Source of the DNA: Vibrio casei
GTDB taxonomy: Bacteria > Pseudomonadota > Gammaproteobacteria > Enterobacterales > Vibrionaceae
Length of the DNA stretch: 64,000 nucleotides
Direction: 5' to 3'
NCBI RefSeq assembly: GCF_002218025.2
Contig: NZ_AP018680.1
Coordinates: 744,001 to 808,000, forward strand
The notes beneath the pieces were generated by a model. The model was given only the letters and a program-made list of their open reading frames with translations. It had not been told where the DNA came from and did no database searches. How positions within the stretch are numbered: the first letter of the stretch is position 1; the number at the start of each line of letters is the position of its first letter. The translations under genes were made by a program, and so were the position numbers. This document shows positions 58,890 through 64,000 of the stretch, piece by piece.

Positions 58890-60071
58890 ATGATTAAGTT
58901 TGATGTTGTCATCGTTGGTGGCGGTATGGTTGGCGCTGCATTGGCTGTTGGATTAGCAAAGCAAAAGAAGAACGTTGCTATAATTGAAGGTGTAAAACCA
59001 GAAGCTTACAATGATATGCAACCCATGGATTTAAGAGTTTCAGCTATATCAAAAGCCTCGGTTGATTTACTTGTGCAACTTGGCGCGTGGAATTCAATTG
59101 AATCAAAGCGTGTCTGCCCGTATTTAGGTCTTGAAACATGGGAGCATCCAGAATGTAGAACACGCTTTCATGCTCATGATCTAGGTTTAGACAAATTGGG
59201 TTATATGCTGGAAAATCGGTTAATGCAGTTAGGACTTTGGGAGCAATTTGATCAATATTCAAACCTAACAGTACTGTGCCCTGAGAGCTTACATCATATT
59301 CAATTTGGTAATGATTCGAATACCATCCATCTTGATTCAGGGAAAATTCTTGAAGCGAGTTGGGTGGTTGGCGCCGATGGTGCCCACTCTAAAGTGCGTC
59401 AGCAAGCCAATATTGGTATTACTGCATGGGATTACCGACAACGCTGTATGTTAATCAATGTAGAGCTACCATCGTTAGATAATGATGAATTACGTGATAC
59501 AACCTGGCAGTGGTTTACACCAAGTGGGCCTCGGTCTTTTTTACCTTTAGCGCCGTCTGTTAATGGGACGCAGCAAGGTTCATTGGTTTGGTATGATAGC
59601 CCTAAAAGAATTAAGCAGCTTCAAGCTATGTCGCCAGAAGCACTTAGAAGAGAAGTGTTAAAAGCGTTTCCAGCGGAACTTGGTGATATTAAGGTACTGC
59701 AAGCTGGTTCTTTTCCATTAACACGACGTCATGCTCATAGTTATTACGCTAACCGATGTGTTGTGATTGGCGATGCCGCTCATACCATCAATCCACTGGC
59801 AGGGCAGGGGGTTAATTTAGGGTTTAAAGATGTTGCGACGTTACTTGATACCATTGCCGATAAGGGGCTAGCTTCTCAAGCCGCTTTTGTTGATTATCAG
59901 AGGCAGCGCCGCCCAGATAATTTGTTAATGCAATCTGGAATGGATTTCTTTTATAAAGCGTTTAGCAATGATATTGGCCCATTAAAGTTGGTTCGTAATC
60001 TTGTTCTAAAAGCGGCAGATCACTCTGGTGACATTAAGAAACAGGTACTAAAGTATGCGCTCGGGTTATAA
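58890..60071 (+). CDS. ubiF: UbiF, 3-demethoxyubiquinol 3-hydroxylase (FAD monooxygenase)
   Basis: UbiF puts the C6 hydroxyl (ring position before the last O-methylation) on the ubiquinone precursor. The 393-residue product has the FAD motifs VVIVGGGMVGAALAVGLA at the N-terminus, the WVVGADGAHSKVRQ segment and VVIGDAAHTINPLAGQGVNLGFKDV. ATG 58890 gives the family start MIKFDVVIVGGG; the upstream open frame is not family-like. Its place next to miaB and near the Met-Leu-Gln tRNA cluster is as in E. coli, which favours UbiF over the sister enzymes UbiH and UbiI. Its last 17 bases overlap the next gene. Confidence 0.9.
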   Translation: MIKFDVVIVGGGMVGAALAVGLAKQKKNVAIIEGVKPEAYNDMQPMDLRVSAISKASVDLLVQLGAWNSIESKRVCPYLGLETWEHPECRTRFHAHDLGLDKLGYMLENRLMQLGLWEQFDQYSNLTVLCPESLHHIQFGNDSNTIHLDSGKILEASWVVGADGAHSKVRQQANIGITAWDYRQRCMLINVELPSLDNDELRDTTWQWFTPSGPRSFLPLAPSVNGTQQGSLVWYDSPKRIKQLQAMSPEALRREVLKAFPAELGDIKVLQAGSFPLTRRHAHSYYANRCVVIGDAAHTINPLAGQGVNLGFKDVATLLDTIADKGLASQAAFVDYQRQRRPDNLLMQSGMDFFYKAFSNDIGPLKLVRNLVLKAADHSGDIKKQVLKYALGL

Positions 60072-60750
60072 AAAACAGATTAAAACGATCGTTAGTTGGT
60101 CTTCGGGTAAAGATTCTACTCTGACGTTAATCCGTCTAATGGCGGATCCGGATTATGATGTTGTCGGCTTATTTACCACTTATGTTGATGATGAAGTACC
60201 CTTTCAAGCAACCCCTCTGGCTGTCGTTCGTGAACAAGCAAAATTGACTAATTTGCCATTGATCGAAATTGCTCTTCCCGACGTATTTCCAAATAATGAT
60301 ATCTATCAAAGTACCGTCATTGCGGGGTTGAAAAATAGCGGTTTAAGTTTTGAATCTATCGCATTTGGTGATTTATTTTGTAATGGCATTATGGAATATC
60401 GTCAACGTTTTTTAGAACCGGCCGGTTGGCGATGTATTTTTCCTTTAATAGCTCAAGGCAGTGACAAACTGGCTAAAGAAATTATTTATTCTGGTATTCG
60501 TACAATGATAATAACGGTAGATACCCAGCAGTTAAATAAAGAATTTTGCGGCCGTTTGTATGACCAATCATTATTAGAACAATTACCAGAATCATGTGAC
60601 CCATGCGGTGAAAATGGTGAATTCCACACTTTAGTGGTTTCAGCCCCCTGTTTTAATGGTGAACTTGAATTGATACTTGGTAGCGTTGAAGATAATGGAC
60701 GGTTTCATTATCAACGCTACCATTTAGGCCAAACTCACTTGCATCAATGA
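60055..60750 (+). CDS. Dph6-like PP-loop ATPase (diphthine-ammonia ligase family)
   Basis: This 231-residue protein is of the ATP_bind_4/DUF71 group: an N-type ATP pyrophosphatase with the P-loop VSWSSGKDST (about residues 13-22) and the family end motif CDPCGENGEFHTLVVSAP (about 198-215). In archaea and eukaryotes the family member Dph6 amidates diphthine on EF2; bacteria have no diphthamide, so the bacterial role must be another amidation or adenylation and is not known to me. SIAFGDLFCNGIMEYRQRFLEPAGWRCIFPL matches the substrate part of the family. It overlaps ubiF by 17 bp and is thus co-translated with it. Confidence 0.85.
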   Translation: MRSGYKKQIKTIVSWSSGKDSTLTLIRLMADPDYDVVGLFTTYVDDEVPFQATPLAVVREQAKLTNLPLIEIALPDVFPNNDIYQSTVIAGLKNSGLSFESIAFGDLFCNGIMEYRQRFLEPAGWRCIFPLIAQGSDKLAKEIIYSGIRTMIITVDTQQLNKEFCGRLYDQSLLEQLPESCDPCGENGEFHTLVVSAPCFNGELELILGSVEDNGRFHYQRYHLGQTHLHQ

Positions 60751-60780
60751 TAACGTGTCATTACCGAGTTTGTCGCAATA

Positions 60781-61818
60781 TCAATCATAGAATGCCACGC
60801 AAACAGGGGCGGTCATTAAGGCACTTTGACCTGTTTTTATTAATTCACCAGTAGATGGATCACGTTTAAAACTCGTTATATTACCGCTATTTTGGTTAGT
60901 CACTACAAGCCATTTTCCACATGGTGAAATAGCAAAATCTCTAGGGAAGTCACCGCCACAATCGATAGAATCAAGATAATTTAGATTACCTGTTTGATCG
61001 TCGAACTTGAAATAGCTGATGATGTTTTGTCTACGCCCAGTTAAATAAACAAACTTGCAATCAGGTGATAGTTTTATTGCTCCACCTGCTTGTCCATTTG
61101 GTGTGTTAGGAAAAGCAGCTTGGCTATGGCTAATTTCCCATTTGCCGTTATTTTTCTTTAATGTTACTAGTTGTTCTGAAATCTCACACAATAATAATGC
61201 AATGTCTTCGGTCTGGTTAAACACGATATGACGTGGTCCACTAGAGTGAGGGAGTTGTACTTCTTGTCTATTAGCGATTGAGAATAAAGCCTTATTTTTA
61301 TCATACGGATAAAATACGACTTTATCGTGCCCTAAATCAACACTGACGAGTACTTTACTATGATCAAGAATAAAAGCTTGGTGAGCGTGGGAAAGGGGCT
61401 GTGAGTGGCCTAATAATTGGCTATCAATGGTTTGATTTTTATCAGTAATAATTAAAGATTCATTGCATTGGAAAACATCAATATGGCCACTACCGTATTG
61501 AGCGGTAGTCACTAAATGATGCTTTTGACTGACGGCCACATAGCAAGGCGCGTCTCCAGTAAGTCCAGACTTTGATAAATAACGAAAGTGACTATTGGAT
61601 AAGACATATTGTTCAAGGGTTGGTGATTGCGCTTGATTCACTTCGGCAATGACGGTAATAGTCTCTCCAAAGAGATGGAAATAAGACGGATTAGCAAGTT
61701 TAATTGACGTAGGTATTAGCTTCAAATCGCCATCTTGGGTATTAAGGGTAGCCTTATATAGGCCTGTCGATTCATCATTTGGTGTATAACCACTTACGAG
61801 TAAAGAGAGTATGTCCAC
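60781..61818 (-). CDS. Beta-propeller lactonase family protein (6-phosphogluconolactonase Pgl-like)
   Basis: This 345-residue protein is of the seven-bladed lactonase family (Pgl/YbhE type), whose best-known member hydrolyses 6-phosphogluconolactone in the pentose phosphate path. Repeats of the blade pattern are seen, e.g. TGDAPCYVAVSQKHHLVTTAQYGSGHIDVF, SGPRHIVFNQTEDIALLLCEISEQL, GGAIKLSPDCKFVYLTGRRQNIISYF and DFPRDFAISPCGKWLVVTNQNSGNITSF, with the conserved His, Arg and Glu. No signal peptide. Substrate is inferred from the family only. It is convergent to the Dph6-like gene. Confidence 0.82.
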   Translation of the reverse strand: MDILSLLVSGYTPNDESTGLYKATLNTQDGDLKLIPTSIKLANPSYFHLFGETITVIAEVNQAQSPTLEQYVLSNSHFRYLSKSGLTGDAPCYVAVSQKHHLVTTAQYGSGHIDVFQCNESLIITDKNQTIDSQLLGHSQPLSHAHQAFILDHSKVLVSVDLGHDKVVFYPYDKNKALFSIANRQEVQLPHSSGPRHIVFNQTEDIALLLCEISEQLVTLKKNNGKWEISHSQAAFPNTPNGQAGGAIKLSPDCKFVYLTGRRQNIISYFKFDDQTGNLNYLDSIDCGGDFPRDFAISPCGKWLVVTNQNSGNITSFKRDPSTGELIKTGQSALMTAPVCVAFYD

Positions 61819-61990
61819 ATTGATCCTTTTATATTCAAATAAATCGCTACTGAATAGTGCAATAAATCGATGTGGAATGAAATCAAGTTATATTAGTTAC
61901 TGGTGATGTATCGAAAAAACAACCATGTCACAGCATAGAAACAATGCTATCTGTTTGATTAAGATATGAAATAAATAGAAGGGCATGGAA

Positions 61991-62023
61991 ACAACAAAAC
62001 CCACATAAAGTGGGTTTTGTTGT
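61991..62023 (-). terminator. tRNA cluster terminator
   Basis: ACAACAAAACCCAC (61991-62004) pairs perfectly with GTGGGTTTTGTTGT (62010-62023) around a 5-nt loop. It lies 7 bp after the last tRNA-Leu on the minus strand; the 3' arm itself is rich in T. Confidence 0.8.
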
Positions 62024-62029
62024 AAATAA

Positions 62030-62114
62030 TGGTGCGGTCGGAGAGACTTGAACTCTCACACCTTACGGCGCCAGAACCTAAATCTGGTGCGTCTACCAAT
62101 TCCGCCACGACCGC
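62030..62114 (-). tRNA. tRNA-Leu (UAG)
   Basis: 85 nt with encoded CCA. Acceptor GCGGTCG pairs with CGACCGC; anticodon loop TTTAGGT gives UAG, reading CUN codons; the long variable arm of a Leu tRNA is present. Last gene of the cluster. Confidence 0.97.
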
Positions 62115-62154
62115 AAACTCGTGACTAAGGATTAAATCCTCAGTTTTCTCGATA

Positions 62155-62187
62155 AAAAAGCAAGTTGATTGGTTAAGCTTGCTTTTT
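62155..62187 (-). repeat. Terminator-like hairpin between tRNA genes (copy 1)
   Basis: AAAAAGCAAG (62155-62164) pairs with CTTGCTTTTT (62178-62187); on the minus strand six T follow the stem base. It lies in the spacer between a Gln and the last Leu gene. Confidence 0.65.
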
Positions 62188-62226
62188 CGAGAAAAGATTC
62201 TCAAAAATAAGATTCGTTATAAAAAA

Positions 62227-62301
62227 TGGCTGGGCTACCTGGATTCGAACCAGGGAATGCTGGCATCAAAAGCCAGTGCCTTACCGCTTGGCGATAGCCC
62301 A
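62227..62301 (-). tRNA. tRNA-Gln (UUG)
   Basis: 75 nt with encoded CCA. Acceptor TGGGCTA pairs with TAGCCCA, the usual weak U1-A72 pair of tRNA-Gln; anticodon loop TTTTGAT gives UUG. Confidence 0.97.
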
Positions 62302-62328
62302 ACAGGGATGGATTACCATCATTAATAA

Positions 62329-62413
62329 TGGTGCGGTCGGAGAGACTTGAACTCTCACACCTTACGGCGCCAGAACCTAAATCTGGTGCGTCTACCAATT
62401 CCGCCACGACCGC
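62329..62413 (-). tRNA. tRNA-Leu (UAG)
   Basis: 85 nt, same sequence as the other four Leu copies; anticodon UAG, CCA encoded. Confidence 0.97.
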
Positions 62414-62454
62414 AAACTCGTGACTAAGGATTAAATCCTCAGTTTTCTTGATAA

Positions 62455-62487
62455 AAAAAGCAAGCTGATTGGTTAAGCTTGCTTTTT
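62455..62487 (-). repeat. Terminator-like hairpin between tRNA genes (copy 2)
   Basis: Second copy of the AAAAAGCAAG / CTTGCTTTTT stem (62455-62464 with 62478-62487), in a spacer nearly the same as that at 62115-62226. Confidence 0.65.
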
Positions 62488-62529
62488 CAAGAAACGATTC
62501 TCAAAAAAAATAAGATTCGTTATAAAAAA

Positions 62530-62604
62530 TGGCTGGGCTACCTGGATTCGAACCAGGGAATGCTGGCATCAAAAGCCAGTGCCTTACCGCTTGGCGATAG
62601 CCCA
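62530..62604 (-). tRNA. tRNA-Gln (UUG)
   Basis: 75 nt, same as the copy at 62227-62301; anticodon UUG, CCA encoded. Confidence 0.97.
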
Positions 62605-62631
62605 ACAGGGATGGATTACCATCATTAATAA

Positions 62632-62716
62632 TGGTGCGGTCGGAGAGACTTGAACTCTCACACCTTACGGCGCCAGAACCTAAATCTGGTGCGTCTACCA
62701 ATTCCGCCACGACCGC
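62632..62716 (-). tRNA. tRNA-Leu (UAG)
   Basis: 85 nt, same sequence as the other Leu copies; the spacer upstream (62717-62788) differs from those of copies 1 and 2. Confidence 0.97.
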
Positions 62717-62788
62717 AGCGCTTCTTAGTGATAAGAAGAATACATAGTTATTAAAATAATTGGATAATTTTAATAACGTTATAAGTAA

Positions 62789-62863
62789 TGGCTGGGCTAC
62801 CTGGATTCGAACCAGGGAATGCTGGCATCAAAAGCCAGTGCCTTACCGCTTGGCGATAGCCCA
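62789..62863 (-). tRNA. tRNA-Gln (UUG)
   Basis: 75 nt, same as the other Gln copies. Only 8 bp separate it from the upstream Leu gene. Confidence 0.97.
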
Positions 62864-62871
62864 ACAAATAA

Positions 62872-62956
62872 TGGTGCGGTCGGAGAGACTTGAACTCTCA
62901 CACCTTACGGCGCCAGAACCTAAATCTGGTGCGTCTACCAATTCCGCCACGACCGC
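62872..62956 (-). tRNA. tRNA-Leu (UAG)
   Basis: 85 nt, anticodon UAG, CCA encoded. It follows a Met gene through a 122-bp spacer that recurs at 63458-63580. Confidence 0.97.
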
Positions 62957-63078
62957 AAAACCGTGCTAGCTAATTTATCTTAAGATAAAGGCTAGTTCTC
63001 GATGTTATTTACTAAACGAACTGGAGAAGTTTAGTTATCGAGTAACGACATTCCTAAAAAAGGCAATCGTATAAAATA

Positions 63079-63155
63079 TGGTGGCTACGACGGGATTCGA
63101 ACCTGTGACCCCATCATTATGAGTGATGTGCTCTAACCAACTGAGCTACGTAGCC
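63079..63155 (-). tRNA. tRNA-Met (CAU), elongator
   Basis: 77 nt with CCA. GGCTACG acceptor; anticodon loop CTCATAA gives CAU. The sequence is that of the elongator tRNA-Met of E. coli (metT/metU), not of tRNA-Ile2 or initiator tRNA. Confidence 0.96.
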
Positions 63156-63270
63156 ATGTGTTACTGAGTAACTTTATGAGCCGGGAAGTATAACTAAATA
63201 TACTTTCGACTTCCAGTCTCGAAATTATATTTCGAGGTGCGAATGTTGAAATATAAACATTCGTAAAAAA

Positions 63271-63345
63271 TGGCTGGGCTACCTGGATTCGAACCAGGGA
63301 ATGCTGGCATCAAAAGCCAGTGCCTTACCGCTTGGCGATAGCCCA
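63271..63345 (-). tRNA. tRNA-Gln (UUG)
   Basis: 75 nt, same as the other Gln copies; anticodon UUG, CCA encoded. Confidence 0.97.
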
Positions 63346-63372
63346 ACAGAGATGGATTACCATCATTAACAA

Positions 63373-63457
63373 TGGTGCGGTCGGAGAGACTTGAACTCTC
63401 ACACCTTACGGCGCCAGAACCTAAATCTGGTGCGTCTACCAATTCCGCCACGACCGC
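63373..63457 (-). tRNA. tRNA-Leu (UAG)
   Basis: 85 nt, same as the other Leu copies; second gene of the cluster in transcription order. Confidence 0.97.
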
Positions 63458-63580
63458 AAAACCGTGTTAGCTGATTTATCTTAAGATAAAGGCTAATTCT
63501 CGATATTATTTACTAAACGAACTGGAGAAGTTTAGTTATCGAGTAACGACACTCCTAAAAAAGGACAGTCGTATAAAATA

Positions 63581-63657
63581 TGGTGGCTACGACGGGATTC
63601 GAACCTGTGACCCCATCATTATGAGTGATGTGCTCTAACCAACTGAGCTACGTAGCC
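63581..63657 (-). tRNA. tRNA-Met (CAU), elongator
   Basis: 77 nt, same as the copy at 63079-63155; first gene of the cluster, 58 bp after the promoter -10 box. Confidence 0.96.
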
Positions 63658-63714
63658 AAACTGAAGTTTTCACCTCTGTTTCATCACAATAACTCTGCGA
63701 TGAGAACGGAGCGC

Positions 63715-63743
63715 ATTATGCGGATTAGGCTGGTAAGCGTCAA
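63715..63743 (-). promoter_or_regulatory. tRNA operon promoter
   Basis: On the minus strand TTGACG (63743-63738), a 17-bp spacer and CATAAT (63720-63715) make a strong sigma-70 promoter. It is followed by GCGCTCCG, the GC-rich discriminator typical of stable-RNA promoters under stringent control. Confidence 0.85.
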
Positions 63744-63884
63744 TAGTTTTTTTGAATAAATCAGCCAAAATGAATTGTTCGCACTTTTTTTAAACAAAAA
63801 GTGTTATTTGTGAACAAAACCATAGGTTATAACGTGAAATTAATAATGAGCCGATATTAGTTACATATGGCATAAGTGCAATGT

Positions 63885-63911
63885 AAAAAGCCAGTGTAGG
63901 TCACTGGCTTT
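63885..63911 (-). terminator. ychF terminator
   Basis: AAAGCCAGTG (63887-63896) pairs perfectly with CACTGGCTTT (63902-63911), loop 5 nt; on the minus strand the stem ends in TTTTT (to 63885). It lies 29 bp after the ychF stop. Confidence 0.85.
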
Positions 63912-63940
63912 GGTGTTTTTTTTAATGTAAGAGCATTGAT

Positions 63941-64000
63941 TTATACGTTAAAACGAAAGTGAACGACATCACCATCTTTAACGATGTAATCTTTACCTTC
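63941..64000 (-). CDS. ychF: YchF, redox-regulated ATPase (C-terminal end only)
   Basis: The last 19 codons and the TAA stop of a minus-strand gene are seen, reading EGKDYIVKDGDVVHFRFNV. This is the well-conserved end of the TGS domain of YchF, an Obg-family ATPase (E. coli ends YIVKDGDVMNFLFNV). The rest lies outside the window. A terminator follows. Confidence 0.88.
   Translation of the reverse strand, partial: EGKDYIVKDGDVVHFRFNV

Larger units (their letters stand above)
62030..63657 (-). repeat. Tandemly duplicated tRNA units
   Basis: Two kinds of unit are repeated with their spacers. A Leu-Gln unit of about 300 bp begins at 62030 and again at 62329, and its start recurs at 62632. A Met-spacer-Leu unit recurs with an offset of 501-502 bp (62872-63155 and 63373-63657). 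The spacers differ at only a few bases, so the duplications look recent or are kept alike by gene conversion. Confidence 0.85.

Noticed and set aside
62760..62969. Plus-strand open frame of 69 codons over the tRNA cluster
   Set aside because: It reads the antisense of two tRNA genes and has no support as a protein.
61959..63451. Repeated minus-strand open frames starting MAELVDAPDLGSGAVRCESSSL
   Set aside because: These are translations through the tRNA-Leu and tRNA-Gln genes, a well-known false annotation; the tRNAs explain all of the repeat.

Overview
The window reads as a chromosomal segment of a Vibrionaceae gammaproteobacterium (Vibrio or a close relative). Support comes from a complete Na+-pumping NADH:quinone reductase operon followed by apbE and nqrM, an OmpK-type (Tsx family) porin, the recC-recB-recD-argA order without ptrA, the gpt-frsA-crl-proB-proA order, and an AT-rich composition. 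The species cannot be fixed from what I can see. Almost everything is core genome; the clear accessory events are one IS3-family insertion and a tandemly expanded tRNA cluster.

Layout. 1-7181: end of recC, then recB and recD (recombination and double-strand-break repair), with a paired palindrome ahead of recB. 7237-9124: a YhcH/DUF386 gene and argA on the opposite strand under probable tandem ARG boxes. 9499-14319: mltA, tcdA-csdE, csdA and panE (murein recycling, sulfur transfer and tRNA modification, pantothenate). 14485-19311: ompK with a CRP site, ampG, and an rlmG-yajG-cyclophilin cluster. 19501-27439: bolA, nqrABCDEF, apbE and nqrM. ApbE attaches FMN to the threonines visible in NqrB and NqrC, and NqrM is a maturation factor, so enzyme and assembly factors are encoded together. 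27570-30304: dinB behind a LexA box, split by an IS3-family element just before its little-finger domain.

30372-38920: pepD, a purine permease-gpt pair behind a PurR-like palindrome, a mini-GNAT protein, frsA, crl and proBA. 39107-52006 (minus strand): lipA, lipB, ybeD, dacA, rlpA, rodA, mrdA, rlmH, rsfS, holA, lptE, leuS. This is the cell-elongation and envelope neighbourhood known from enterobacteria, but without nadD. 52158-58609: a zinc-ribbon protein, then the lnt-corC-ybeY-ybeZ-miaB cluster.

58890-61818: ubiF overlapping a bacterial Dph6-like PP-loop ATPase, then a beta-propeller lactonase. 62030-63657: eleven tRNA genes on the minus strand (2 Met-CAU, 5 Leu-UAG, 4 Gln-UUG) with duplicated spacers, a strong promoter and a terminator. 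The window ends in the 3' end of ychF.

No CRISPR array, prophage, integron or obviously new multigene system was found. The items most worth following are the dinB insertion, the Dph6-like gene, the tRNA array, the twin palindromes before recB and the missing nadD. Functional calls rest on recognition of family sequences and motifs; no database search was run.
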